Origin: Neobacillus citreus
GTDB taxonomy: Bacteria > Bacillota > Bacilli > Bacillales > Cytobacillaceae
Assembly: GCF_018343545.2 (NCBI RefSeq)
Contig: NZ_JAGYPE020000044.1
Coordinates: forward strand, 16,239-51,156
Reading direction: 5' to 3'
Length of the DNA stretch: 34,918 bases
A program made the translations under genes and the position numbers. Below are positions 7,888-16,669 of this stretch, one piece after another; the first letter of the stretch is position 1, and each line of letters begins with the position of its first letter. The notes under the pieces were generated by a model, which saw nothing but the letters and a program-made list of their open reading frames with translations, searched no databases and was not told the origin of the DNA.

Positions 7888-7916
7888 TAGTATCTTTCAA
7901 CTGGAAAGTTCTATTC
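7888..7916 (-). promoter_or_regulatory. Candidate sigma-G promoter of spoVT
   Basis: On the minus strand, GAATA (7916-7912), 17 bases, then GATACTA (7894-7888). This fits the sigma-G pattern (GHATR, 17-18 bases, CATNHTA) with one mismatch at the first base of the -10. spoVT is a known sigma-G gene. Confidence 0.6.
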
Positions 7917-7967
7917 ACATAGGACATATTTTTTTCACATATTCAGGAAAGATTCCCAACATCACAT

Positions 7968-8019
7968 AAAAGGGCCTGAACCCCGCTTTAATGCGTTAAT
8001 GTTGGGGTCAGGCCCTTTT
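7968..8019 (-). terminator. mfd terminator
   Basis: AAAAGGGCCTGA and TCAGGCCCTTTT pair over 12 bases and CCCC-GGGG extends the stem with a small bulge. The T run follows on the minus strand. It starts two bases past the mfd stop. Confidence 0.9.
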
Positions 8020-8021
8020 CG

Positions 8022-11000
8022 TTAATTCACAGGATTTCCCTGTTCTTTTTTCGCCAAAGAAATTCCCTTGATCATTTCAAACACAATATTAAGCCATTGT
8101 GCAGTCTCAAGGTCCTTTGTTTTAATCATGATTTTCAGCTTACGTCCTTCCATACCCGGGGTAACGGCTCTTCCAAAGCGGTTGCCAATATGGAAAAGCT
8201 TGCTGCCTTCAATCGTGTTTGTCATTTCTTCCGTTAATAAAATCGTGACATCCTGCTTGACCTGTTTAATCAGCTCTACGCCATTTTGGATGGCGTATAC
8301 CTTCATTTCGGCAATTTGGAATAGGTAGCCGACCTCGTCAGGATATTCACCAAAGCGGTCGAGCATTTCAGACTGCAGCTCGTCAATATCCTCAAGTGCC
8401 AAAGCTCCTCTGAAGCGTTTATACATTTCGATTTTTTGATGGCCGTCCCGGATATAGGAATCTGGAATATAGGCATCAATTTCAAGGTCAATTTCCACTG
8501 AAGGTTTTGCCTCAGCCTTAAGGTCACCCTTCCGTTCCTCAATTGCCTCTTTGAGCATTTGCGAATAAAGGTCAAACCCTACTGAATCAATAAATCCATG
8601 CTGCTGGGCGCCGAGTAAATTTCCTGCACCGCGGATGGACAGGTCCCTCATCGCAATTTTAAAACCGGAACCTAACTCGGTAAATTCTTTTATCGCCTCG
8701 AGACGTTTTTCAGCTACCTCTGTCAAAACCTTATCCTTCCGATATGTGAAATAAGCATAGGCCACCCTGTTTGATCTTCCGACCCGGCCGCGGAGCTGAT
8801 AAAGCTGGGAGAGTCCCATGCGATCGGCATCATGGACAATCAAAGTATTAACATTCGGTATATCGACACCCGTTTCAATAATGGTCGTACTGACAAGGAC
8901 ATCGAAATCACCCGCCAAGAAACCAAGCATCACCGATTCAAGCTCGTTTTCCGACATCTGGCCATGGGCAAAGGTGACCCTTGCGTCCGGCACCAGCATG
9001 GAAATTTCCTCTGCCTTCCGGTCGATATCCTCGACGCGGTTATATAAAAAGTATACTTGTCCGTCGCGGGCAAGCTCGCGCTCAATCGCTTCCCTTACCA
9101 AGGCACCATTGTATTCCATTACATAGGTCTGCACTGGAAAACGGTTTTCCGGCGGCGTTTCAATGACCGATAAGTCCCTGACGCCAAGCATCGACATATG
9201 CAGCGTTCTTGGGATTGGTGTCGCCGTTAAGGTTAACACATCAATATTTGTTTTCAGTTTTTTGATTTTCTCTTTATGTGTAACACCAAATCTTTGTTCC
9301 TCATCAATAATTAACAATCCCAAATCATGATAAACAATGTCTTTTGAGAGCAGGCGATGGGTGCCAACGACTATATCCACAGTTCCTGCCTTCAGCCCTT
9401 TGATTGTTTCTGTTTGTTGTTTTTTCGTACGGAACCTGCTTAATAAGCCGATATTAATCGGAAAATCTTGAAATCTCTCTCTTAATGTTTCGTGATGCTG
9501 CTGTGCTAAAATCGTCGTCGGAACAAGGAATGCCACCTGTTTACCGTCGGCAATCGCTTTAAAAGCGGCGCGGATGGCGACCTCTGTTTTCCCATAACCG
9601 ACATCGCCGCATAATAACCGGTCCATTGGCCGCGGCCTTTCCATATCCTTTTTGATTTCATGAATCGATCGAAGCTGGTCATCTGTTTCACGGTAAGCAA
9701 ACGATGTTTCAAACTCCCGCTGCATATCTCCGTCCGGCGTAAAGGCGTAACCGACTGCCGCTTCCCGCTCGGCATATAATTTGATTAAATCGTCGGCAAT
9801 ATCCTCTACCGATGATTGAACCTTTTTCTTTACCTTCTTCCAATCAGTGCCGCCAAGTTTATAGATTTTCGGCTCTTTTCCTTCGGAACCGACATACTTT
9901 TGGACAAGGTCGATTTGTTCTACAGGTACATAGAGCTTATCTGTCCCTTGATAGCGGATATGTAGATAATCCTTATGAATCCCGTTTATCACAAGAGTTT
10001 CAATGCCTAAATACTTTCCTATTCCATGATTCACATGAACAACATAATCACCAATCTTCAACTCCGAGTAGCTTTTAATCCGCTCGGCATTGGATAGCTT
10101 TTGACGGCTGGAGGACCGTTTCACCCGTTTATTAAAGAGCTCTTCCTCCGTAATAACGGCAATTTTCTGAATTGAAAGTTCAAACCCTGTCTGTAGATTT
10201 CCTCTTATAATCTGAATCTTTCCCGGTAAAAGCTGCTGGTTCTCGGAGGTAATACTTGCGTCAATTTCATAGTCTTCGAGCACCCGTTCTAGCTTAGCAA
10301 CTCTCTCTTCATTAGCCCCTAAAAATAAAATGGTATAATTCCCTTTTTTCCATCTATCTATTTCTGATTTCAACAAATGCATCTGCCCGTGGAAATTCTG
10401 CATCGACCGGCAGGAAATATTAATAATATTTTGCGGGCTTGTATTGGCCACATGCCGTAAAAATAACGACATATAAAGAATTGGAAATTGCTTTCTTTGC
10501 AAAAACGCCTGCAAATCGTGGGATATTTGCACATCATGGATAATTTGCCCCTCAGCAAGCAAAGCTGTATACCACTCTGCCTCCTCTTTCACAAGGGATT
10601 CATTCATCTCTTGAATCCTGCTGATTTCATCAATTATAACCAGCCCGTTCTTAGGCAGATAGTCTAGTAAACTACTAGGGGTTTCATAGGCCAATGACAG
10701 GTATTTAAAAACCTGATCAGGCTTTTGGCCATTTTTCAACTGCTCGAGCTCGAAGCTGATATTTTGGCTAAGCTCAATTTTTGCTTTATCATTTTTTAAT
10801 TTCCTTAGACTAATCCCTAAACCATCTTCTATTTTTCCAACCATGCGGCTATAGTGTTCTGCCTCTAACAATACCTCAGTTGCTGGTCCGATAAAGACCT
10901 CCGACACCTTTTCCTTTGACCTTTGGTCCTCTAGAGAAAAATAACGAATTGAATCGATTTCCGTATCAAACAGTTCAATACGCAGCGGGTTTTCCTCTGT

Positions 11001-11558
11001 TAATGGATAAATATCAATGATGCCGCCTCTTACACTAAATTCTCCCGGTGTGGATACCATTTCTCCCCGTACATATCCCATTTGCACGAGAATGTTTAAC
11101 AAGGACTCAAGATTGATATCTTCTCCTACTTTTAAGGAAAGCTGGTATTTTTCCCACAGTGATTTTGGAGGGAGGATTTTCTTTAATCCGGCAATCGGGA
11201 CAATCATGATTCCCCTGGTCTGTTTGCTCCAATAATTTAAGGCTTCCATCCGCTGTGCCTTGAGCTCTGGACTGGCAATGCTCATTTCAGCAGCAATTAA
11301 CTCATTTGCAGGAAAAAGAAAAACTTCCTTTTCATTCACTAAATTTGCAATGTCATCATAAAGTTTTTGTGCCTGCAGCAAATTATGGGTGACAACCATT
11401 ATGGGTCTTTTCATTTTTTCGTAGATTGCAGCCGTCAGCACTGTTCTCGATGAGCCGGAAAGGCCCGCAATAAGCTGTTCCCTTAAGCCCTCTTCCACTC
11501 CGGAAATAACTGAGTAAATATCTTCCTGCTGAAGAAATAGTGATTTTAACGCCTCCAA
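8022..11558 (-). CDS. mfd: Transcription-repair coupling factor Mfd
   Basis: Mfd removes RNA polymerase stalled at DNA damage and recruits UvrA. The 1178-residue protein has the full family architecture. A UvrB-like N-terminal part comes first, with GSSRTVLTAAIYE and PGEFSVRGGIIDIYPLT. The polymerase-interacting domain follows near residue 500 (YVVHVNHGIGKYLGIETL). The translocase motor has Walker A CGDVGYGKTE, Walker B LLIIDEEQRFGV, motif III LTLTATPIPRTLHMS and motif VI QLRGRVGRSNR. The C-terminal TRCF domain ends the protein. The start codon is TTG at 11558, seven bases after GGGAGGAGGAG, and fits the family's length (B. subtilis about 1177). It lies between fin and spoVT as in B. subtilis. 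Confidence 0.98.
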   Translation of the reverse strand: MEALKSLFLQQEDIYSVISGVEEGLREQLIAGLSGSSRTVLTAAIYEKMKRPIMVVTHNLLQAQKLYDDIANLVNEKEVFLFPANELIAAEMSIASPELKAQRMEALNYWSKQTRGIMIVPIAGLKKILPPKSLWEKYQLSLKVGEDINLESLLNILVQMGYVRGEMVSTPGEFSVRGGIIDIYPLTEENPLRIELFDTEIDSIRYFSLEDQRSKEKVSEVFIGPATEVLLEAEHYSRMVGKIEDGLGISLRKLKNDKAKIELSQNISFELEQLKNGQKPDQVFKYLSLAYETPSSLLDYLPKNGLVIIDEISRIQEMNESLVKEEAEWYTALLAEGQIIHDVQISHDLQAFLQRKQFPILYMSLFLRHVANTSPQNIINISCRSMQNFHGQMHLLKSEIDRWKKGNYTILFLGANEERVAKLERVLEDYEIDASITSENQQLLPGKIQIIRGNLQTGFELSIQKIAVITEEELFNKRVKRSSSRQKLSNAERIKSYSELKIGDYVVHVNHGIGKYLGIETLVINGIHKDYLHIRYQGTDKLYVPVEQIDLVQKYVGSEGKEPKIYKLGGTDWKKVKKKVQSSVEDIADDLIKLYAEREAAVGYAFTPDGDMQREFETSFAYRETDDQLRSIHEIKKDMERPRPMDRLLCGDVGYGKTEVAIRAAFKAIADGKQVAFLVPTTILAQQHHETLRERFQDFPINIGLLSRFRTKKQQTETIKGLKAGTVDIVVGTHRLLSKDIVYHDLGLLIIDEEQRFGVTHKEKIKKLKTNIDVLTLTATPIPRTLHMSMLGVRDLSVIETPPENRFPVQTYVMEYNGALVREAIERELARDGQVYFLYNRVEDIDRKAEEISMLVPDARVTFAHGQMSENELESVMLGFLAGDFDVLVSTTIIETGVDIPNVNTLIVHDADRMGLSQLYQLRGRVGRSNRVAYAYFTYRKDKVLTEVAEKRLEAIKEFTELGSGFKIAMRDLSIRGAGNLLGAQQHGFIDSVGFDLYSQMLKEAIEERKGDLKAEAKPSVEIDLEIDAYIPDSYIRDGHQKIEMYKRFRGALALEDIDELQSEMLDRFGEYPDEVGYLFQIAEMKVYAIQNGVELIKQVKQDVTILLTEEMTNTIEGSKLFHIGNRFGRAVTPGMEGRKLKIMIKTKDLETAQWLNIVFEMIKGISLAKKEQGNPVN

Positions 11559-11644
11559 GGTTTCTCCTCCTCCCGTACATGTATGCTTCTATCAAGTTCA
11601 TTTCTTAAATAGAAAAACGCTTTGGATTTTCCCTCCAAAGCTGG

Positions 11645-11875
11645 TTAATGAATAAGATAATCATATTGGTGAAAATCTGGATTCTTCTCTAATGCTTCCT
11701 GACAGTCCTCGCAAATTGCCTTTATATGAATTTCTCCCGAATTATCATAAGTAACCATATCCTGTCTCTCTTGGTCCGTTAATCTATGAAGCCCAAGCGC
11801 TTCCGAATGGATCGATGTTTGCTGAATTGAACCAAGATTTGAGCCACAATGTCGGCAATGGTAATGGATGGCCAT
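11645..11875 (-). CDS. fin: Anti-sigma-F factor Fin (YabK)
   Basis: Fin is a forespore protein that inhibits sigma-F RNA polymerase and helps the switch to sigma-G. The 76-residue product equals the length known for B. subtilis. It has two CxxC pairs for zinc, CRHCGS near the start and CEDCQE at about 56-61, and ends FHQYDYLIH. The ATG at 11875 is preceded by AGGAGGGATTAT. A near-perfect sigma-G/sigma-F-type promoter stands 34 bases upstream. The gene lies directly upstream of mfd, 86 bases apart, with no terminator between, so read-through is possible. Confidence 0.94.
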   Translation of the reverse strand: MAIHYHCRHCGSNLGSIQQTSIHSEALGLHRLTDQERQDMVTYDNSGEIHIKAICEDCQEALEKNPDFHQYDYLIH

Positions 11876-11908
11876 ATAATCCCTCCTGATCTCAAGATTC
11901 CCTAATAA

Positions 11909-11938
11909 TAGTATGAACCTTGCAGGAGGAACTTATTC
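11909..11938 (-). promoter_or_regulatory. Forespore (sigma-G-type) promoter of fin
   Basis: On the minus strand, TGAATA (GAATA at 11938-11934), 18 bases, then CATACTA (11915-11909). This is a full match to the sigma-G consensus. Sigma-F shares the -35 type, but its GG-containing -10 extension is not evident here. Confidence 0.7.
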
Positions 11939-12000
11939 ATTCTCCACTCTCCCGTTTCTTGTCTTTATTGTATGAGAGATACTTCTTTATCATGAACAAT

Positions 12001-12564
12001 TCACTGATTATAATCGTTCATAACCTGCAAAAATGGCCTTTCCAGCCATGCCTCACAGGCATCGGCACTTTTTTGCACCGCTTCTTTGATTGGCTGCTGC
12101 TCTTCCGGACGGAACCTTCCTAGCACATAGTCAGGAACACTGATTCCCGGAGGGTGCGGCCGGTCAATTCCAATCCGGATACGGTTAAAGGCTTGAGTGC
12201 CAAGATGGGCCACTGCAGATTTTATTCCATTATGACCGCCTGGACTTCCCTTTTGCCGCAGGCGGATTTTCCCAACCGGCAAATCCAGATCATCATAGAT
12301 AACGACCAGATCTTCTAGCTCTATTTTATAATAATCCATCACCGCACTGATAGATTCACCAGATAAATTCATATAGGTCAGCGGCTTTAGCAGCAATACC
12401 TTTTCCCCTTTGTGATTGCCCATGCCGTACAACCCTTTAAATTTTGACTGATTAAGGGGGATTTGCAGCCGGTTAGACAATTCGTCAATGACTTCAAAGC
12501 CGACATTGTGCCGTGTTTGGTCGTACTGCTTCCCGGGGTTGCCTAAGCCAACAATTAATTTCAT
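12001..12564 (-). CDS. pth: Peptidyl-tRNA hydrolase (SpoVC)
   Basis: Pth cleaves peptidyl-tRNA released from ribosomes, recycling tRNA; the B. subtilis gene is known as spoVC. The 187-residue protein starts [20 protein letters not shown], which holds the catalytic His (HNVGFEVID). [13 protein letters not shown] and [13 protein letters not shown] follow, completing the active site. I chose the ATG at 12564, after GGGAGTCCCT. The frame is open 19 codons further up ([19 protein letters not shown]), also with a GGGAG ahead of it, but this extension is not part of the family. The gene follows repeat copy C and precedes fin. Confidence 0.96.
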   Translation of the reverse strand: MKLIVGLGNPGKQYDQTRHNVGFEVIDELSNRLQIPLNQSKFKGLYGMGNHKGEKVLLLKPLTYMNLSGESISAVMDYYKIELEDLVVIYDDLDLPVGKIRLRQKGSPGGHNGIKSAVAHLGTQAFNRIRIGIDRPHPPGISVPDYVLGRFRPEEQQPIKEAVQKSADACEAWLERPFLQVMNDYNQ

Positions 12565-12649
12565 AGGGACTCCCGCCTCCTCTTCCTGTTTCGCCCGCCT
12601 GTTAAAAAAATTTTTTAACATTGTCTACTCCCGTATCTATTAGTTATGT

Positions 12650-12763
12650 AAATGAAAACTCGCCGATTGGCGAGTCCGATAGGACGAAGACAGAGGGGTA
12701 GTTGAATTTATGCGTTAAGAACGTATAAAGCTTTCGACAGAAAGTTTATACGTTCTTATTAGC
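12650..12763. repeat. Structured intergenic repeat, copy C (114 bases)
   Basis: Nearly identical to copy A. In the long stem AAGAAAGTATAAA has become AAGAACGTATAAA, and the facing arm TTTATACTTTCTT has become TTTATACGTTCTT, so an A-T pair is now C-G. This double change preserves pairing. The element lies seven bases from the ctc terminator and upstream of pth. Confidence 0.9.
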
Positions 12764-12770
12764 CAACAAA

Positions 12771-12798
12771 AGACGTAACCTAAAGCTAGGTTACGTCT
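12771..12798 (-). terminator. ctc terminator
   Basis: The arms AGACGTAACCTA and TAGGTTACGTCT pair perfectly over 12 bases with loop AAGC. TTTTG follows on the minus strand. It begins four bases past the ctc stop. Confidence 0.88.
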
Positions 12799-12802
12799 AT
12801 TT

Positions 12803-13438
12803 CTATTCTTTCCCTTCAGGCTCTGTTTCCCTGCCTTCTTCGTTGTCAGGGTGGCCGCCCTCCTGCTGCTCGCCAGCATTAATTTCCTCTTCTACCTTAG
12901 GAGGCAGAATGGAGGCAATTACTTCACTATCCTCATGATTAATCGTAAAATCAAACGCCGGAATATCCCCTGCCAGAATAGTTTCGCCTACCTGCAAATG
13001 AGAAACATCTACTTCAATCTGCGGCGGAATATTGTCTGGTGTAGTCGTAATGGAAAGCTGATGCAATGGCTGCTGCAGAACGCCGCCGTCCTTTACGCCG
13101 GCTGCTTCTCCAGCTAGAACAAGTCTTACATCAACTGTTACTTTAGAAGACTTATCAACGGCCAGAAAATCAACATGAATAACTTCTTTTTTAATGGCAT
13201 TCTCTTGGTAAGCCGTTAATATAACATCCTGTTTGCTGCCATCAACATCGAGTGAAATGATTCCATTTCTGCCTACAGTGCGAATGGTTTTTGTAAAATC
13301 AGCCCCACTGACAAACACCGGCTTGCTCTCAACCTTTGCTCCATATACCACAGCAGGGATATTGCCGTTATCGCGGATTTTCCTCAATTCCGAACGGCGC
13401 AGCTCCTTCCGCTCCTTCGCTTGTAAAACAGTACTCAT
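12803..13438 (-). CDS. ctc: Ribosomal protein L25, Ctc family general stress protein
   Basis: Ctc is the long L25/TL5-type protein that binds 5S rRNA in the 50S subunit; in B. subtilis it is the classic sigma-B stress gene. The 211-residue protein starts MSTVLQAKERKELRRSELRKIRDNGNIPAVVYG, the L25 domain (1-95). A TL5-type beta domain (about 100-185) follows, and an acidic Glu-rich tail ends PEGKE. A sigma-B promoter lies 39 bases upstream. No clear terminator separates it from prs, so it may also be read from the glmU-prs transcript. Confidence 0.96.
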   Translation of the reverse strand: MSTVLQAKERKELRRSELRKIRDNGNIPAVVYGAKVESKPVFVSGADFTKTIRTVGRNGIISLDVDGSKQDVILTAYQENAIKKEVIHVDFLAVDKSSKVTVDVRLVLAGEAAGVKDGGVLQQPLHQLSITTTPDNIPPQIEVDVSHLQVGETILAGDIPAFDFTINHEDSEVIASILPPKVEEEINAGEQQEGGHPDNEEGRETEPEGKE

Positions 13439-13476
13439 GTATAGTCCACCTTCCTATTTCATTTATCTATATAAAA

Positions 13477-13502
13477 TTTCCCCAAAAAAGGAAGGTCTAA
13501 AC
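13477..13502 (-). promoter_or_regulatory. Sigma-B promoter of ctc
   Basis: On the minus strand, GTTTAG (13502-13497), 14 bases, then GGGAAA (13482-13477). This fits the sigma-B consensus GTTTAA, 12-14 bases, GGGWAW with one mismatch. ctc is the textbook sigma-B gene, so sequence and family knowledge agree. Confidence 0.82.
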
Positions 13503-13533
13503 ATCTTTGTACTGTTTCTTTTTAGAAAAGCGG

Positions 13534-13546
13534 GGACTGTTCACAT
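13534..13546. repeat. Second copy of the GTCCCC short core, between prs and ctc
   Basis: On the minus strand this reads GTGAACAGTCCCC. It differs from GAGAACCGTCCCC (the core at 3940-3953, plus strand) at two positions. No long palindrome remains around it. I note it as a possible remnant of the same short element. Confidence 0.35.
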
Positions 13547-13550
13547 TAGA

Positions 13551-14507
13551 TTAATCAAACAATGTGCTGACTGATTGCTCTTCGTGGATGCGAATAATCG
13601 CTTCGCCGATTAATGGCGCAACAGACAAGCTTTGGATTTTTTCAATTTTCTTTTCTTCCGGAAGATCAATAGAATTTGTTACAACTAATTCTTTGATTTT
13701 GGAATTCTGAATTCTTTCAATGGCAGGGCCTGATAAAACTGGATGTGTACAGCAGGCATAAACTTCTTTTGCCCCGTTTTCTACTAACGCGTTAGCGGCA
13801 AGGGTAATGGTCCCTGCTGTATCAATAATATCGTCAATCAAAATGGCAACTTTGCCTTCAATGTTACCAACGATATTCATAACCTCTGCCACATTTGGTC
13901 TTGGACGGCGTTTGTCGATAATTGCGATTGGTGCCTTTAGGCGTTCAGCCATTTTTCTGGCTCTCGTTACGCCGCCATGGTCTGGCGAAACAACCACAAT
14001 ATCACCATTTAATTCTTTATTTCTAAAGTATTCCGATAAAATCGGCACACCCATAAGATGATCGATCGGAATATCGAAAAACCCTTGGATCTGCGGTGCA
14101 TGCAAATCAAGAGTCAGCACGCGGGTCGCACCGGCAGTCTCAAGCAGATTGGCCACTAATTTCGAAGTGATTGGTTCACGGGCGCGCGCTTTCCGGTCCT
14201 GACGGGCATAGCCATAATAAGGCATAACAATATTGATTGTTTTGGCAGAAGCCCTCTTTAGCGCATCAATCATGATTAATAGTTCCATGATATTTTCATT
14301 TACTGGCGCGCTTGTCGATTGGATGACATAGACATCACAGCCGCGGATACTCTCTTCAATATTAATTTGAATTTCACCATCACTAAATCTTGTAACCGAG
14401 CTCTTTCCAAGCTCTACCCCAATTACCTTGGCAATTTCTCTAGCTAGTGCAACATTGGAGTTTAAACTAAATACCTTTAAGTTTGGATCTAAATATTGGT
14501 TCGACAT
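13551..14507 (-). CDS. prs: Ribose-phosphate pyrophosphokinase (PRPP synthetase)
   Basis: This enzyme makes phosphoribosyl pyrophosphate from ribose 5-phosphate and ATP for purine, pyrimidine, histidine and NAD synthesis. The 318-residue class I enzyme has the expected N-terminal half with [26 protein letters not shown], and the catalytic-loop region [17 protein letters not shown]. The PRPP-binding motif is [13 protein letters not shown], at about 219-231. The ATG at 14507 is preceded by GGAGGGCCCTC. It follows glmU by 24 bases and is surely co-transcribed with it. Confidence 0.98.
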   Translation of the reverse strand: MSNQYLDPNLKVFSLNSNVALAREIAKVIGVELGKSSVTRFSDGEIQINIEESIRGCDVYVIQSTSAPVNENIMELLIMIDALKRASAKTINIVMPYYGYARQDRKARAREPITSKLVANLLETAGATRVLTLDLHAPQIQGFFDIPIDHLMGVPILSEYFRNKELNGDIVVVSPDHGGVTRARKMAERLKAPIAIIDKRRPRPNVAEVMNIVGNIEGKVAILIDDIIDTAGTITLAANALVENGAKEVYACCTHPVLSGPAIERIQNSKIKELVVTNSIDLPEEKKIEKIQSLSVAPLIGEAIIRIHEEQSVSTLFD

Positions 14508-14531
14508 GAGGGCCCTCCATTTTAATTTCGC

Positions 14532-15905
14532 TTATTTCTTTATATTAAGCTTTTCAACATAATTTTCTTTATTCACTTGATGTGCTCTGGCAATCGCCAA
14601 TGCATTGCCTGGAACATTCTTTGTGACAGTGGAACCAGCAGCCACATAGGCTCCTTCGCCAATCGTGACCGGGGCAACCAAGTTGGAATTACAGCCAATA
14701 AACACATGATCTTCAATCTTTGTTAAATATTTATTTTTGCCATCGTAATTAACCGTGATAGAGCCGCAGCCGATATTGACGTCGCTGCCAACCTCCGCAT
14801 CACCGATATAGCTGAGATGGGACGCTTTGCTTCCTTTACCGAATACAGCCTTTTTGATTTCCACAAAGTTGCCGATTTTCACCTCATCAGCAATTGCAGA
14901 ATCCGGGCGGATATGGGCGAACGGTCCAATATTGACATGGGAGCCAATCGAACTATTATAAGCGGCAGATTGACGGATAACCGTCTCATCGCCAACATGG
15001 CAGTTTGCAATTTCTGTATGTGGGCCAATGATGCAATCTGCCCCGATAACAGTGTCACCTTTTAGGATTGTTCCTGGATGGATAACCGTATCAGGTCCAA
15101 TTTGTACATCAGCTTCGATATAGCTGTTTTGCGGGTCAATAATGGTTACCCCATTACGCATTTGGGCTTCATTAATGCGCCCACGCATAATCCGTTCTGC
15201 TTCTGCCAAAGCCACGCGGTCATTAACCCCTAGAGTTTCATCCAAATCTTCAGTTTGGTAAGCTGTAACGATTTCTCCCTGCTTTTTCAAGATTTCAATA
15301 ACGTCCGGTAAGTAATATTCTCCCTGCACATTATCATTTGAAACATTTTTCAGGGCATCGAATAAAGCCTGATTATCAAAGCAGTATGTTCCTGTGTTTA
15401 TTTCATTGATTTTCCGCTCTTCTTCCGTGGCATCTTTATGCTCCACGATTTTTTCAACAAAACCGCTTTCATTGCGAACAATACGGCCATAACCGGTAGG
15501 ATTGTCGATTTTTGCCGTAAGAATCGAGGCTTTTGCCTTTGCTTCTACATGCTCTTTAAATAAAGCCTCCATCGTTTCTGCTTTAATGAGCGGCGTATCT
15601 CCGCATACGACTATCGTTGTTCCTTCTTTCCCCTCAAGCATGCCGGCAGCCTGCATCACCGCATGAGCTGTCCCTAGCTGCTTTTCTTGAAGGGCATACA
15701 GACTCTCATCACCTAATTGGGCCCGTACCTTTTCAGCACCATGGCCGATGATGGTCACGATATCCTTAATATCAAGTTTTTTGACTTGATCTACAACATG
15801 CTGTACCATTGGTTTTCCGCACACTGGGTGCAATACCTTATAAAGCTTTGATTTCATCCGCGTTCCTTGCCCGGCGGCCAAAATCACAGCAAAACGATTA
15901 GACAT
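14532..15905 (-). CDS. glmU: Bifunctional GlmU: GlcN-1-P acetyltransferase and UTP uridylyltransferase
   Basis: GlmU makes UDP-N-acetylglucosamine, the precursor of peptidoglycan and teichoic acid linkage units. The 457-residue protein has an N-terminal pyrophosphorylase domain starting [20 protein letters not shown], followed by [10 protein letters not shown]. From about residue 255 comes a left-handed beta-helix of hexapeptide repeats with the acetyltransferase site ([20 protein letters not shown]). The chosen start is ATG at 15905, eight bases after GGAGG. The in-frame ATG five codons earlier overlaps that Shine-Dalgarno sequence. B. subtilis calls the gene gcaD. It leads a glmU-prs operon with its own promoter and structured leader. 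Confidence 0.97.
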   Translation of the reverse strand: MSNRFAVILAAGQGTRMKSKLYKVLHPVCGKPMVQHVVDQVKKLDIKDIVTIIGHGAEKVRAQLGDESLYALQEKQLGTAHAVMQAAGMLEGKEGTTIVVCGDTPLIKAETMEALFKEHVEAKAKASILTAKIDNPTGYGRIVRNESGFVEKIVEHKDATEEERKINEINTGTYCFDNQALFDALKNVSNDNVQGEYYLPDVIEILKKQGEIVTAYQTEDLDETLGVNDRVALAEAERIMRGRINEAQMRNGVTIIDPQNSYIEADVQIGPDTVIHPGTILKGDTVIGADCIIGPHTEIANCHVGDETVIRQSAAYNSSIGSHVNIGPFAHIRPDSAIADEVKIGNFVEIKKAVFGKGSKASHLSYIGDAEVGSDVNIGCGSITVNYDGKNKYLTKIEDHVFIGCNSNLVAPVTIGEGAYVAAGSTVTKNVPGNALAIARAHQVNKENYVEKLNIKK

Positions 15906-15946
15906 GGACTGATCCTCCATTTAATTAACCTTTTTATCCCGCATTA

Positions 15947-16035
15947 ACGGGCAGTAAGCCCCGCTGGGCCAACTGCCCGTAAAAGCCCGATTCTGTTCAA
16001 CTAACAATCAGTGGGTAAAAACCACCCACTGATTG
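15947..16035 (-). other. glmU leader with two strong hairpins
   Basis: Two stable hairpins sit in the 5' leader. The distal one has 12 perfect pairs, CAATCAGTGGGT (16005-16016) with ACCCACTGATTG (16024-16035). The proximal one is two-tiered: ACGGGCAGT (15947-15955) pairs with ACTGCCCGT (15972-15980), and inside it GCCC-CGCT-GGGC. Neither is followed by a T run on the minus strand. They may be a regulatory leader or a decayed intergenic repeat. Confidence 0.6.
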
Positions 16036-16058
16036 AAGTTTCACTTTATCCACTAAAA

Positions 16059-16087
16059 ATATTATCGTATATGGGGTTTCATTTCAA
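16059..16087 (-). promoter_or_regulatory. Candidate sigma-A promoter of glmU-prs
   Basis: On the minus strand, TTGAAA (16087-16082), 17 bases, then TAATAT (16064-16059). It would start a leader of roughly 150 bases that contains the two hairpins. Apart from this promoter, the hairpins and the spoVG terminator, I see nothing else in the 322-base gap between spoVG and glmU. Confidence 0.55.
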
Positions 16088-16186
16088 GGAATGAACGAAA
16101 TGTGTCTAATGTCATAATATTGCGCTTTTTTTAGATTGGGAAAATTACTTTTGAGGGGAGATGAGAGGGGGGGTTTTTAAATAATA

Positions 16187-16215
16187 AAAAGAGCCTTACT
16201 CAGAAGAAAGGCCCT
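16187..16215 (-). terminator. spoVG terminator
   Basis: On the minus strand AGGGCCTT and AAGGCTCT pair with one mismatch, followed by TTTTTATTATTT. It lies 13 bases past the spoVG stop. Confidence 0.78.
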
Positions 16216-16227
16216 AGTTGATTATCT

Positions 16228-16518
16228 TCAGGAAGCTCCGGCTTCTTCGAATTCTACTTCTAATTCACCTAAACGGTGGTACTCAGCCAATACAGCTTCT
16301 TGGATTTTTCCACGTGTTCCTGAATTGATTGGATGCGCAATATCACGAAATTCTCCATCAGGAGTCCGTTTACTTGGCATAGCGACAAACAAACCGTTGT
16401 TTCCGTCAATAACGCGAATGTCGTGAACAACGAACTCATTATCTAATGTGATTGATGCAATCGCTCTCATACGACCGTCAGTATTAACGCGGCGTAGTCT
16501 TACGTCAGTTACTTCCAT
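16228..16518 (-). CDS. spoVG: Septation and RNA-binding regulator SpoVG
   Basis: SpoVG is a small conserved nucleic-acid-binding regulator affecting septation and sporulation in Bacillus and virulence genes in staphylococci. The 96-residue protein starts [20 protein letters not shown] and contains [20 protein letters not shown], the family signature, ending EFEEAGAS. I chose the ATG at 16518; the seven extra upstream codons include the Shine-Dalgarno region (AAAGGGTGTGAG). A consensus sigma-H promoter lies 33 bases upstream in very AT-rich DNA, which is the expected setting for AbrB repression. Confidence 0.97.
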   Translation of the reverse strand: MEVTDVRLRRVNTDGRMRAIASITLDNEFVVHDIRVIDGNNGLFVAMPSKRTPDGEFRDIAHPINSGTRGKIQEAVLAEYHRLGELEVEFEEAGAS

Positions 16519-16550
16519 GTGCTCACACCCTTTTCTCAATGTTAGATTAA

Positions 16551-16579
16551 TAATTCAACAAGATTTTGCGTTTTCCTTC
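16551..16579 (-). promoter_or_regulatory. Sigma-H promoter of spoVG
   Basis: On the minus strand, GAAGGAAAA (16579-16571), 11 bases, then GTTGAATTA (16559-16551). Both halves match the sigma-H consensus RNAGGAWWW and RNNGAATWW fully. The flanking A/T runs (16580-16620) resemble the AbrB-bound region upstream of spoVG in B. subtilis. Confidence 0.85.
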
Positions 16580-16669
16580 TTTATTTTTAAAAAATTTTTT
16601 GAAAAATTAGGGCAAATTGGTGAACATTTGTAAATTTTGGCTTTTGGCTGACAAAAAAAAACGCCCGTA

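Noticed and set aside
7984..8002. TTTAATGCGTTAATG in the mfd terminator loop as a remnant of the repeat linker TTTATGCGTTAAG
   Set aside because: The shared stretch is short and AT-rich and no other part of the repeat is present.
13233..13574. Plus-strand frame of 113 codons across ctc and prs ends
   Set aside because: It lies antisense to ctc and its sigma-B promoter and has no family features.
16306..16320. CCACGTG inside spoVG as a second parS
   Set aside because: Only the central CACGTG core matches; the flanking bases do not fit the 16-base consensus.
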